From positions 131,266,996-131,330,995 of the forward strand of contig NC_055990.1 in assembly GCF_018446385.1 (NCBI RefSeq): a DNA stretch of 64,000 nucleotides. The letters are read 5' to 3'. Made by a program: the position numbers and the translations under genes. The DNA comes from Zingiber officinale. Its lineage: Eukaryota > Streptophyta > Magnoliopsida > Zingiberales > Zingiberaceae. Below, piece after piece: positions 35,336 through 48,369 of the stretch. The notes beneath the pieces are model-generated. The model did not search any database. It was not told where the DNA came from and worked only from the letters and a program-made list of their open reading frames with translations. Within the stretch, counting starts at the first letter, position 1. Every line of letters begins with the position of its first letter.

Positions 35336-37168
35336 ATGGCTACCAACGACGTTCCAACCGCCATTCCGACCGCTGTTCCGACGGACGTTCCGACCGCCGT
35401 TCCGACATCCATTCCGCACGGAGAAAAGCCGGAGAAATTCACCGGAGCCGACTTCAAAAGATGGCAGCAGAAGATGTTTTACTTAACAACGCTAAACCTT
35501 GTACGGTTTTTGCGTGAAGACCCGCCAGTCGCTACGGACGGTAGCAAGGCTGCTTGCGATACGTGGACGCACGGAGATTTTCTGTGTCGCAACTACATTC
35601 TCAACGCCTTGGACAACACGTTGTATAACGTGTATTGTTCATTGGAGACAGCGAAATCTTTGTGGGAATCGCTTGAGAAGAAATACAAGACCGAAAATGC
35701 CGGACTGAAGAAATTCATCGTCGGCCGGTTTCTGGATTTCAAGATGGTGGACTCAAAGAGCGTCTCATCTCAAGTCCAAGATATGCAATTAATACTGCAT
35801 GATCTGGACGCCGAAGGAATGAAGCTGAACGAGTCATTCGCAGTTGCTGCGGTAATTGAGAAGCTCCCTCCGTCATGGAAGGATTTCAAGAATTACCTAA
35901 AGCACAAGCAAAAGGAGATAGGGCTGCAAGACCTGATCCTGAGGCTACGAATAGAGGAGGATAATCGAAAGTTATCCGATTGCAGAGGAACCAAGCGGAC
36001 TATAGACGATATGTCCAACCTGGTCGAGCCGAACGCTAAAAAGCCGAAACAGTTCAAGAAGAAGGCACAAGCGAAGAAGTTCAAGGGATCCTGCTACAAC
36101 TGTGGAAAGGCAGGACACCTGTCCAAGGACTGCAGACGCCCGAAGAAACCAACCAAGGGGCCAAAGGATGCTGCGAACCACGTCGCAACCTCTCTTGAGG
36201 ACTTGGATCTCACTGCGGTTGTATTTGAAGCCAACTTGGTGGATACCAACCCGAAGCAGTGGTTCATTGATACTGGAGCAACTCGTCATATCTGTTCCGA
36301 TAAGGCGATGTTCTCCAAGTATACTCCGATAAATGGCAGGAAGCTCTATATGGGTAATTCCACGACGTCGCCAATTGTCGGACTCGGAAAAGTTGTTCTG
36401 AAGATGACGTCCGGAAAGGAGCTAACACTCATTGATGTACTCCATGTTCCCGACATCAGTAAGAACCTAGTTTCTGGAGCGGCACTAGTTAAGGCCGGAT
36501 TTAGGCTAGTGTTCCAGTCAGACAACTTTGTACTTACGAAGAATAATATCTTCGTAGGAAAGGGGTACCTAGAAAAGGGTCTATTCAAAATGGTTGTAAT
36601 GCCTGTACTCCGAAATATTGATGGTAATAAAATAAATGCTTCCAGCTATGTTGTTGAGTGTTTTAATTTGTGGCATGATCGACTCGGACATGTGCATAAT
36701 AATACTCTTAAACGTCTCGTCAAATTAAATTTATTACCAAACGTCAATGTTGACGGAACACACAAATGTGAAGTGTGCGTGGAAGCAAAAATGACGAAAC
36801 TACCTTTTCATTCGGTGGAAAGGTCAACGACTCCTCTAGAGTTAATACATAGTGATCTATGCGACTTGAAATTTGTGCAAACTAGAGGAGGTAAAAAGTA
36901 TTTTATTACTTTTATCGATGACTGCACAAAGTTCTGTTATGTCTTTCTTTTAAGAAGTAAAGACGAAGCCCTAGAGGCATTTAGAACTTATAAAACAGAA
37001 GTTGAAAATCAACTTGACAAACGAATTAAAATAATTCGTAGCGATAGAGGTGGAGAATATGGTGCACCGTTTAATGAATTTTGTTCAGAATCTGGCATTA
37101 TTCATCAAACAACGGCACCTTACTCACCTCAATCGAACGGTGTTGCCGAACGTAAAATCGGACACTAA
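35336..37168 (+). pseudogene. Copia gag-protease-integrase frame
   Basis: The first sensible start is [16 protein letters not shown] at 35,336; the open frame extends back into the LTR. The N-terminus has Val-Pro-Thr repeats, then a copia-type gag ([15 protein letters not shown]). The zinc knuckle [14 protein letters not shown] is at about 36,092-36,133. The protease has [13 protein letters not shown] (about 36,260). The pre-integrase zinc site is [12 protein letters not shown] and the integrase core ends [20 protein letters not shown] 1-bp deletion immediately after (about 37,158) shifts the frame and ends the ORF. Confidence 0.85.
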
Positions 37169-39359
37169 AAGAGATGATGAATGCCTTGTTGATAAATTCA
37201 GGCTTACCTCAAAACTTGTGGGGAAGCAATATTATCGGCAAATCACATTCTCAACAAAATCCCTCATAAGAAAAGTGATAAAACTCCTTATGAACTATGG
37301 AAAGGCCGCGAGCCATCGTACAAATACCGAAGTGTGTGGGTGCTTGGCAAAGGTCGAAGTACCTAAACCAAAGCAAGTAAAGATCGGACCTAAAACGTTC
37401 GATGCGGTATTTGTCGGATATGCCCATAATAGTAGTGCATATCGTTTCCTAGTTCACAAATCAGACATTCCTGATATTCATGTGGGAACAACCATAGAAT
37501 CTCGGAATGCAATATTCTTTGAAAACGTATTCCCAAATAAGAAGGGAAATGTTGAAAATGATAACAACGGAAGTTCAAACGAGAATGTCGTTACCGAACT
37601 TAGCTGTTATAAAAGAACTATTGACGATCAAAACAAAGAGCCACGTCGTAGCAAAGCGGGCTAGAGTTGAGAAATCGTTCGGGCCAGATTACATGACTTT
37701 CATGTCAGAAATGGAACCAAGAACATTAAGTGAGGCTCTCTCTAGTCCCGATGCTCCAATGTGGAAAGAAGCTGTCAATAGTGAGATTGAGTCTATCATG
37801 AATAATCATACTTGGGAATTAGTAGACCTTCCTTCTGGTAATAAACCATTAGGTTGTAAGTGGATACTAAAACGCAAGTATAAAGCTGATGGATCAATTG
37901 ACAAGTATAAGGCCAGACTTGTAGCCAAAGGGTACAAGCAAGAGGAAGGCCTTAATTACTTCGACACCTACTCACTGGTGACAAGGATTACGTCCATACG
38001 AGTGCTAATAGCCATTGCAGCACTGTATGACCTTAAAAAACATCAAATGGATGTTAAGACTGCGTTCTTAAATGGTGTGTTGGAAGAAGAAATTTATATG
38101 GAGCAACCTGAAGGGTTCATAGCTCCAAGAAATGAGAAAAAGGTGTGTCGACTTGTTAAGTCGTTATACGGACTTAAGCAAGCGCCTAAACAATGGCACG
38201 AAAAATTTGACAAAGTAATGCTGTCAAACGAATTCAGAATAAATGAATGTGACAAATGCATTTATGTCAAAGACACACCCAAAGGCTATATAATCGTCTG
38301 TCTGTACGTAGACGACATGCTAATAATGGGCAGTAATCATGATGTAATCATGACTACAAAGAAAATGTTGACCAAAAATTTCGATATGAAAGATATGGGT
38401 CAAGCAGATGTTATATTGGGAATTAAAATTCTCAGGACATCAGAGGGGATAGTTCTAACACAATCCCATTATGTAGAATCAGTATTGAAAAGATTCAATG
38501 CGTACGATCTTTCTACTGTAAAAACACCTATGGATCTAAGTTAACACTTAGCGAAAAACCATGGTGAGACCATATCGCAGTTGGAATACTCTCGGATAAT
38601 AGGCAGTTTGATGTATCTTACAAACTGCACACGTCCGGATATTGCCTGTACGGTCAACAAGCTGAGTCGTTTCACCAGTAATCCAAACGACGCCCATTGG
38701 AAGGCATTGATGTGAGTTCTTAGATATTTGAAATATACTATGAACTATGGATTACATTATGGAAAATATCCCGCTGTGTTGGAGGGATATTGTGATGCTA
38801 ATTGGATATCAGATACAAAAGACTCCAAATCCACTAGTGGATATGTATTCACGATCGGTGGGGGAGCAGTATCTTGGAAATCCACTAAGCAGACGTGCAT
38901 TGCTCGGTCAACTATGGAATCCAAGTTTATAGCACTAGACAAAGCAGCTGAGGAAGCTGAATGGCTGCGAAACTTCTTGGAAGATATTCCGAGCTGGGAA
39001 AAACCTGTACCTCGTCGTTGATCCACTGTGATAGTCAATCGGCGATTGGAAGGGCACAGAGTAGTATGTATAATGGGAAGTCAAGACATATACGTCGTAG
39101 ACATAATACCATTAGGCAGTTGATCTCGAATGGAGTGATTGCAATCGACTATGTTAAGTCCAAAGATAATTTGGCAGATCCTCTTACGAAAGGGTTGAGT
39201 CGAGATCAAGTATACTGCTCATCAAGAGGAATGGGATTAAAAAATCTACAACTGAAAATGACTGAAGTGGAAAACCCAACCTTGTTGACTGGAGATCCCA
39301 AGATCTTGGTTCAATGGGACAACAAAGTTTCAGAAGTTGTGGTTCAGCACAGGAGATAG
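37169..39359 (+). pseudogene. Copia integrase C-terminus, RT and RNase H, broken
   Basis: Integrase C-terminal sequence (VFVGYAHNSSAYRFLVH) ends at 37,664. The RT frame (up to 38,544) has ELVDLPSGNKPLGCKWILK, QMDVKTAFLNGVLEEEIYME and the catalytic CLYVDDMLIMGS at about 38,300-38,320. TAA at 38,542-38,544 and TGA at about 38,712 interrupt the way to RNase H ([19 protein letters not shown], then HCDSQSAIGRA and VKSKDNLADPLTKGL in another frame). It could move only with helper proteins, if at all. Confidence 0.85.
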
Positions 39360-39814
39360 TTTATCTCTATCCCAATCCTAGGATGAATTTGTGCTGTCCT
39401 ACCTCATGTAGTGAGGTTAAGCTTATGCTTTTAGTGACTTCTATACCTTATAAGGTGGAGTATGGTAGGATACTCTTGATAGAAGTGTCACCTATGTGAG
39501 TGTGAAGACAGGCCGCTTTAATGAAACACTCATGAATCCAAGATGGTATCCATGGCCAAAACGGAACCAACCATGAGAACCTAAAGTAGGTGAGATAGGT
39601 CTCTGTGTGGGTGTTATTGTCTTAGTATACACAAACAACTGAGCAGTTCAAGACATCACATTCACTGCGCAGCCTAGTATACTCGATAGCATTCCACTAC
39701 GGAAGGTTCAAAGCCACAAGCTACCTCTCCCGATGCAGTGACTTATCGATTGGACTCTTGTAAAGTGTCAGCATGCATACACGCATTACATTAATTTCCA
39801 TTCATGTGGGGGAT

Positions 39815-40962
39815 TGTTGGATATTGGGGCCTAAATGGACCAATACGATTTTGAGGAGGAAAAATCGGAAGCCATCAATTGTTGAAAGTCGTAATTGACT
39901 TCAAAATTGAAATCTACGTTTCGCGTAGATAGATTTAGACTATTAATTTGCTCAAAACCGATTAAGGGTGAATGAGAAATTAATGTTCAAAGTCGGCCCA
40001 AAATAACGTTGGTTATTCATTAAGGAAATGCAAGGGAGAATAGTCCCACATCGGAAATTTCCGATGTGCATTCCTTACTTATTAATGATGTTGAGTTATT
40101 GGAGTTAACTCAGAAAAGTACCAGGTACTCTCTGCTCAGGGGCGAGCAGGTGCTCGCACCTGTGAGCCCGCCACCCGCCACGTGCGCACGTGCGCAATGG
40201 GCGCTTTGGGCGCTTTGTAGGCGCACTTTGCACTTCGCATCGTCGCGAAAAGCTTAAATTTATGCTCCAGGTGACATTGCAGTGCCTACATGGCACTCGG
40301 GTGACGTGTCAGGCTAGTACCTGACATGGCAGTGCCTATGTGGCATCCTCGTGGGCAAAGGGAGATGACTGGACAGTTGGTTGGGCGAACGGATGGCAGC
40401 CGTTGATCAACGTTGATCAAAGAAGTATGGTGGATCGCTTGTGATGCGATCTAGAGCGTTGGATCACAATGAATCACGATCTGACGGCTTGGGATGAGAC
40501 ATGATCTGAAGCATCGGATCATCGGATCTGTTGATAGATCTGAGGGTCACAACTCTTAGATCTGATGGATGAGATTAAAGGGGCTATGTGAAGGGTTATA
40601 ACTCTTCAGTCCGGACGGCCCAGATTAATCCACCCAAAGGTCACACCCCTCCCTAAAGCCTCTTCCTTCTGTATAAATAGAACCCTCCAGATTGGAATCA
40701 AATCACTCAACTTAATCTTCTCTTCCTCAAGTATTCACTCACTCATCTTGTGCATTCAAGAGTCCAAGAAGCCTACGAGAAGGTTCGCTGGTCTCGGAAG
40801 TCGGAGTGCTACGATTCCGAGACGATTGTCGTCGTTGTATCTTGGGAACGAATTGCAACAATCCGTTAAGCACCGTAGCGGAGCAATATCGTTTACGGAG
40901 ATAGTGTCGAACACTAGCCTCGACGATCAGTTTGCATACTCCGGAATTTACCGGAAACAACA
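39815..40962 (+). repeat. Copia 3' LTR, with about 295 bp not in the 5' LTR
   Basis: It starts TGTTGGATATTGGGGCC after the polypurine tract. The extra block is at about 40,128-40,422, between CCAGGTA and AAGTATGG. A second small difference follows near 40,517-40,532. Confidence 0.95.
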
Positions 40963-41116
40963 GAAAAACCGTATGACTCTCAAGATACGGTTAAAAGAAA
41001 AGGAAAAAGAAAGCATAGGGTAATGAGTTATACGAGTAGAGCAAACAAACAAAATTGAAACTCATATCTAGTCAATCGATCATACCTCCTTCGACTATAC
41101 TTGAAGGGGAGGCTAG

Positions 41117-42823
41117 TGATATGAGTTATGATGAAGTGGTCTGGCAAGCGAAGTAGAGGTCATGGTCGAGAAAGATAGGATGATGAACGACCAAATAAAA
41201 GGCCGAGGGAGCACTAATGTGCTTACAGGCGCTCGGCCAGGCAAAGCACGATCGAGCGTAAAGATATTTAGCCTTATATATAATTTTTATTATATTACCG
41301 GCCGACTAAAGGTCGAGCAAGTACTATTGTATGTATATGCGCTCGGTCGGACAAAGCCCGATCGAGCATAAAGATATTTAGCATTATATATAGTTTTTAG
41401 TATATTATCGGCCGACTAAAGGCCGAGCGAGTACTATTATATGTATATACGCTCTGTCGGGCAAAGCCCAATTGAGCGTAAAGACACTTAGCCTTATATA
41501 TAGTTTTTAGTATATTACCGGCCGACTAAAGGCCGAGCGAGCACTATTGTACGTATATGCACTCGGTCGGGCAAAGCCCAATCGAGCATAAAGGCACTTA
41601 ACCTTATATATAGTTTTTAGTATATTACTAGTCGATTAAAGGTCGAGCGAGTACTATTGTACGTATATGCGCTCGGCCGGGCAAAGCCCGATCGAGCGTA
41701 AACGCACTTAGCCTTATATATAGTTTTTAGTATATTACCGACTGACCAAAGGCCAAGCAAGTACTATTGTATGTATATGTGCTCGGCCGAGCAATGCTCG
41801 ATTGAGTGCAAAGCTACTTAACTTTATATATAGAAACTTTTAGTATGTTACCGGTCGACTAAAGGTCGAACGAGTACTATCGTACATATACGCGTTTGGC
41901 CGGGCAAAGCTCGATTGTGTGTAAAGGTACTTAACCTTATATATAGAAGCTTTTAGTATGTTACCAGTTGAGTGAAGGCTGAGCGAGCGCTCAAGTGCTT
42001 ATACGCGCCCGGTTAGACAGAGTCCGACCGAGCATAAAAGTATTTAGCCTTATACAAGCTTTTAATATATCATCGATCGAATAAAGGCCGAGTGAGCACC
42101 AGTGAGTGTATAGGGGCACGACCGGGCAAAACCTGGCCGAGCGTAAAGGTGCTCAGCCTTATAAAGCTCATAGATATTCTCGGCCGAAACATGCTTAGAA
42201 GGTATTCTCAAGGTATTCTTAATATATACACAACCGACTTGAATGATCAGTCGAGACATGCTTAACAGAAGTATATAAATATGATAGCCTAATAAATTTG
42301 GCCAGAAATATCTTCTAGAAGCTTCTTCAGTTATAGTAACGTGTTCCTATGCATATTTCATCATAAATATGAGTCACAAACAATAAAAGAGGTACATCTG
42401 GGGTACAAAAAAGATTCTTTAAAGGATTATTACACGAAACTTAGAAGGTGACTTCATCTCCTAACAAACTTTAACAAATCGGGGACCACTTCATGACTAT
42501 GGAGGTTACATGAGGTAGTATAAAAGGATGATCCTCTCTGTTGGCAAGGTAAGCAAGTTCTAGTATCTAAACTCTATTTTAAAGTACTTCAGTTACTGTA
42601 CTTCTTCTTCTTCTTCCACCCTTGAGAGAGGAACTGCCTTGAGCATCGAAGAGCCTAGCCAGGGATCCTCACCCTGGTCTTAGGTCACTAACGCTTTGTT
42701 GGCTCGTCTCATTCTGTGTAGGATTGTTGAGGAGCTCTTCTAGATCTTCAAAAGTTCGTCTTCATCAGAAACTGCGGTTCACCGGAGCCAGCGCACCACC
42801 TCGCAGATTTCAGACAGGATCAC
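41117..42823 (+). mobile_element. Ty3/gypsy LTR plus leader, plus orientation, copy 2
   Basis: Counterpart of 1,284-2,987, with the 110-bp array at about 41,210-42,160 and the TATA-like GTAGTATAAAAGGATG at about 42,513-42,528. From 42,824 to 43,318 is AT-rich non-coding sequence. Confidence 0.7.
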
Positions 42824-43318
42824 TACCCCTTACGGATCCTAACTAGTTAGACCAAGATTTTGTACTAAGTTCAGTGGATAGGCCTATTTGAAAAATCTCA
42901 AAAGCATGACTACTCTAATGATGTCTAGGTGACTCACCATATCCTAGAAGTTTATCCAAAAAATGTTTATTTGTTGAACCCAAAACTAAACTTGAATATA
43001 ACACAAAGTTAAACTAAACCCTGAAATTGAACTTAATTCATTTCAAAAAATCATAGGTTTATCTGATTGAAAATATAGATCAGGTGAGATGATTAAGACA
43101 AAATATTTAAAATTAAATTAAATTAAATAAAACAAAAATGAATTAAATTAAATTAAATTTGAATTAAATTAAAATTAAATTAAAATTAAATTTAGGTAAA
43201 ATAAATAGACAAAGTTAAATTAAATTAAGTTAACTTAAACAATAAGTTAAAACTTAAAATTAAATCTAAACCTTAAAATTCGAATTCAACTAAATCTATC
43301 CAATTAATAAAGAAATTC

Positions 43319-44688
43319 TGTTGGTGAAGGAAGCACCATACGATCAAACCAGTGTTTTGATAATGACAAAGGATTCAAAAGTTAAGATATCTTGTTGTCT
43401 AATATCGTTGATTGAGCTTGCAAGAAAGTCCTAAGTTATCTTAGACAAAAGTCCTAATGGATTCTAGGAAGGTGGAAAACCCTAGGGGGAGCTAACCCTA
43501 AGTTCTAGGGGGGGTAACCCTAGGTGATGAAAAGTCCTAACTGCGGTTAGGCAAGTGGAAAATCTTAGGGGGTGGTAACCCTAGGTCCTAGGAGGTGGTA
43601 ACCCTAGGCGGAAAGTCTTGATGGGTCGAGTGCTTCGGGCAAAATCCTAGAGTCAGGGACTCTAAGTTGATCCTGGTGGTTGCAGACCGGGTGGAAGTCT
43701 AGACGGGTCATGGAGTAGACGTCCAACATAAGACCAAAAGCCTTGGGTGCTGATAAAAAGTCCAGTCGGTCTGGAGGACCAGTCTAGCATCACGTAAACT
43801 CTCCTGAGAGGAGTAGGTTAGGGCGCGTTCCCCGGTGAGGGAACAGTAGGCGTTAGTTTGACCTAGGGTTTCCGAAGGTGAAATCCGAAATCAGAACCGG
43901 ACAGTCTGAAAACTATAACTTATTATTTCATATTTTATTGTGCTAACTCTATTTCATAGGATATATTTTATATTTTGGACTAACGCATCTTGCAGAAAGA
44001 GAAAAAGACTTAAAAGCCTCGGATGAATAGTTCCCGAGGCACCCTCCATGGAGCTTGGAGGCGCCTCGGGTGCCTTGGTTGAAAGCCTCGGACAGCATGG
44101 CGCGAAGGTGCCTTCCAAGGAGATGGAAGGCGCCTTGAATGCAAGATGGAGGGTGCCCTCCATGGAGCTTGGAGGCGCCTTCGGTGGATAATCGGTGCAG
44201 GCAGCGGAGCTTATCGGCACCGTGGAAATGGGGATAGAACCTTGGCTGAAGGCACCCTCAATGGAGGTTGGAGGCGCCCTCAATGGCTTACTTAAGCTTA
44301 GTTCGAGCATAGGCAAATTAACAATTAGAAATTTGTAAATCTTCTTCTGTGTGCTGCTCAAAAGACATTCCGGCAAAGTCATAACACTGTTCCGACAACC
44401 TAAAGCTCAAATTCCAGATTTCTTAGTTTTTGGTATATTTTTACCACACTTAATTAACTATACTTTAATTTGTAATATTTCAGATTGATAATGAATTACC
44501 AAGTGTAAACACTCAACGAATGTGGGCCTTGGAGTAGCAGTCGTCACAGGCTTCGAACCAAGTAAAACCAACTTGTGTCATTATTTTCTTTAATTGTTCT
44601 TATTCCGCTGCAATTTACTCGATACTTTTAAAACGAACGAATTAGCCAAGAGTAATATTCAACCCCCCCTGCACTTTTCGATCCTACA
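43319..44688 (+). mobile_element. Solo LTR, family B, copy 2
   Basis: Same insertion as 3,460-4,827. The left target duplication has lost one C (ATTC), while the right remains ATTCC (44,689-44,693). Confidence 0.9.
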
Positions 44689-44693
44689 ATTCC

Positions 44694-46760
44694 TACCTTT
44701 TTTGTAGAAAATAAAGTGAATATTGGACAGTGGATATTCTAGACACATGACTAGACATCACACCAAATTCACTTAACTAATATACAAAAGCTTAGGAACA
44801 GTTGCCTTTGGGAACAACGATAAACTCAAGGTAATTGACATAGGTAATATCAAACTCAAAATTGACTTTATTGTTTAAAAAAGTGTTATTAGCTGATAAC
44901 TTCAAATATAATCTACTTAGCATTAGTCAACTGTGCTCCCACATGCTTAGCAGCCTGTAAGCTTGCTATCAATGTTTCATATTCGGCCTCATTGTTGGTT
45001 GCTCTATAATTCAATCTAACAGATAGTTGTATTCGATTTTCTCTAGGAGATATAAGAAGAATCCCAATTCTACTATCTTGTCGAGTAGAAGATCCATCCA
45101 CATAGATGATCTAGATTTTCTCTGTTTCTGGACTTGGTATTTCTGTTATGAAATCTATCAAAGCTTGAGCTTTGATTGCCGCCCGAGGCTGATACTGTAT
45201 ATCATATTCACTAAGTTCGGTCGCCCACTTGATCAATCTTCTGGACACTTTTGGGTTAATGAGTACCCGACCAAGAGTGTTGTTAGTCAATACTATAATT
45301 GGGTGTTACAGAAAATAAGGATGTAATCTCCGAGCTGCTAAAACCAATCCATAAGCTAACTTCTCGAGTGTTGTATATCGGCACTCTGCTCCTTTTAATA
45401 AATGACTCAAAAAATACACAGGTAACTATTCTTTCTCTTCCTGCCTCACTAATACAAAACCAACAGCATGATTGTTGGCTGATAAGTACACCCACAAAGT
45501 CTCTCCTAGTATTGGTTTAGCTAATACAGGGAGAGTAAACAAATATTCTTTCAGCTCCTCAAATGCCTTATTGTAATCCTCATCCTATTGAAATTTAGTT
45601 TCTAGTTAAAGTACTTTGAAGAAGGGGAGACTCCGATCGGCCGACCGAGAGATGAAGAGAGACAGGACGGTAATCCTCCCTGTCAATCTTTGGCTTCCTT
45701 TAGGGTCCGTGGAGGCGTCATGTCTTGTAGTACTTTTACTTTGCTAGGGTTGGCTTCTATTCCCCGCTTGGTCACCATGTATCCTAGGAACTTCCCACTC
45801 TTGGCCCTAAATAAATATTTGTTGGGATTGAGATTGAGTCTATACCTCCTCAGAGTCCTACAAGTTTCTTCAATATCAGCACATAAACTAGAAGCCTGTG
45901 TAGATTTAATAAGAATATCATCCACATAAACTTCCATATTTCTTCCAATCTACTTTTGAAAAACCTTGTTCATGAGCCTCTAATAAGTAGCTCCTACATT
46001 CTTTAAACCAAAAGGCATAACATTGCAACAATAAGTACCTTCAGCAGTTATAAAGCTAATATTTTCTTGATCCGCCTTAGCAAATGGAATTTGGTGATAC
46101 TCCTAATAGGCGTCCAACATACTAATGAATTCACATCCAGCCGTAGAGTCCATCACTTGATCTATATGAGGCAGAGGATAATAATCCTTTGGGCAAGCCT
46201 TGTTGAGATCCCTGAAATCAATACATACTCGCCACTTATTACCTGGTTTAGAAACCAAGACAACGTTAGCCAACCAGCTTGGAAATTGTACTTCTCGAAT
46301 ATATCCAGCCTCCAACAATTTATCCACTTCCTTCTTGATAATTTTATTCTGATTATATCCGAAGTCCCTTTTCTTTTGTTTGACCAGCCAGACATCTGGG
46401 TATACATGAAGAGCATGCTCCATAACCGTTGATGCCACACCTTTCACCTCCTTAGGTGTCCAGGTGAACACATCACTATTTTTCACATAGCCTTTCGGGC
46501 GGTATTAGCTTCTGCCCTCACAATCTTCACATAGCACTTGTGTGCTACTATTTGATCTCCTTTGACTTTGCCCACTTGGCCATCAGCAGGGAATTTAATC
46601 TTCTGACAGAATGTAGAAATGACCGCCCTGAATTCATTCAAGGCCGGCCGACCCAGGATAACATTATACGCTGATGGGGTGTCCACCACCATGAAGACCG
46701 ATCGGCGTGTCCGCATAAGGGACTCCTCCCCTAAAGATATGGCTCATTTTATTTGACCTA
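44694..46760 (-). pseudogene. Tat-like gypsy pol relic, copy 2
   Basis: It keeps DGSSTRQDSRIG..NNEAEYETL (second RNase H, about 44,913-45,101), the RNase H and connection region, and RT with VYVDDILIKS (about 45,905-45,935). It carries the same two TAG codons as copies 1 and 3, plus its own stop before IGRNMEVY. About 160 bp are deleted near 46,486 compared with copy 1. Confidence 0.8.
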
Positions 46761-48214
46761 GTGGTTGTACATCATTGCATGTGAACCCGTATAATGGAGT
46801 AACCATAGGCTGAAGCTCACTCGGATCGATCCACAGCTGATCAAAAGCTTGTTTAAAGATAATATTAACAGAGGTACCAATATCAATAAAAGTACATGAA
46901 ATGTTGTAATTGTTTTCCGCATCATACTAGTTTGTGCTTGTACAACGGGGAGAGGTAATATTCCCGCTAGTGGTCCACTTGGTTGATACTCAATTTTAAG
47001 AGGACTATTCTGTCGTGGATACCGTCGGCGATTTAGAACTAGGGAGCGCTAACGGTAACGGGTGTTACCTGATTGTTGATTCTTTAAAGTAAAACAATTC
47101 TCAATATTGTGGGTACTGGTTAGATGATATGTGCACCATCTCTGAGGAAACTGTTGAGGAACCTCCACATGCTATACCGCTTGAGGCCGAGGCTCTGTAT
47201 GACGATGATGTGAATCTGCCCAAGGTCCTTTAGGGGTTGGACGGGTCCCACCTCACGTACTACTGTCAGAACCAGCGCAAAAGTGTTGATGTCTTTCCTG
47301 CGAGTAGCTTGGGCTTCTTTCACATTAATAAACTCCGAAGCCCGCTTGATTAATATATCAAAATTGGTGGAAGGGTTCCTGACTAAGTCTTTAAAGAAAT
47401 CATTATCGTTAAGCCCCTGGAAAAAGGCGCTTACCAAGATCTTTGTTGTGGTCGAAGGGAAATTGATGATCACTTGGTTGAACCTCTTAATATAAGCTCT
47501 GATAGATTCTTTAGGCCCCTGTTTGATTGAAAAAAAAAGACTCCAAGGGGTTTTCTGATATCTCCGATTGCTAGAGAAATGATGTAGGAATACCTTGCGG
47601 AAATCCTTAAAGCGATGAATAGAATTTTTTAGTAGACATTTGAACCACCTCTGAGCTACTCCTCCAAATATAGTAAGGAACATCCGACATTTAACTCTAT
47701 CGGTAAATTGTTGGAGGAGCGGCGGATGTTAAAATTTAAGAATATGATCCTCAGGATCAGTTGTTCCCGAGTATTCTCTGACATTTAAATTTTGATAATA
47801 CTTCGGCAAAGGATCATCCAACACTCGTTGAGAAAATGGAGTGATAATCCTTTCAGGAGAACTATCATTGACTACAATCTTCCCTTTTCATTTTTCTCTT
47901 ACGGGAGTTTCTCCAAAAGACTCCTGAAGAATTACCTTTCGTCCTCCTTGTTCAAGAGGTGTTCGAAAATATGCTTTAGGGCGTTGAGTGGGAGAGAGAG
48001 GGGCAGAGAGCAACTGAACCGGATCTCCCCCCTTGATCTCTCTCTCTCTATGATGAGAAGTTACCTACATCGTCAAAGGTGGTGCTACAGGTAGCATGCC
48101 AACAGTGTTGACTTGTTGTTGTTGTTATAATATCTTTTGCACCCTAGAGTTGATGAGCAACTCCGAATCCTCCTGTGATATAGTAATAGTGTTAGGTTTT
48201 CCAGCTTCCTCCAT
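46761..48214 (-). pseudogene. Tat-like gypsy gag and protease relic, copy 2, with diverged tract
   Basis: The gag start is the ATG at 48,214 (MEEAGKPNTITISQED). A 187-codon open part (47,120-47,683) holds MFLTIFGGVAQRW, WSLFFSIKQGPKESIRAY and NDNDFFKDLVRN. Most of the protease region is gone: about 280 bp are missing at 46,916. From there to about 47,345 the sequence differs from copies 1 and 3 far more than its neighbours do. Confidence 0.75.
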
Positions 48215-48369
48215 CCTTGTAGCTTCAGATCCTGGTGAATACTTTCCCACAGACGACGTCAAATTTGATTTTATTTGAAATCTGCGAAGACATGCGCTGG
48301 ATTCGGTAAACGATGATCCTTGATGAAGGTAGCCTCCGGGAGCCCTAAAAGAACCTCTCCACAATCCTA

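Larger units (their letters stand above)
34445..40962 (+). mobile_element. Ty1/copia retrotransposon, full length but coding-dead, copy 2 only
   Basis: It is a 6,518-bp element with 5' LTR 34,445-35,306 and 3' LTR 39,815-40,962, flanked by GAAAA (34,440-34,444 and 40,963-40,967). Copies 1 and 3 show the empty site. Domain order is gag, protease, integrase, RT, RNase H, as in Ty1/copia. A polypurine tract (GTGGGGGAT) lies just before the 3' LTR. LTR similarity is high outside two indels, so insertion is recent relative to the gypsy body. Confidence 0.95.
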
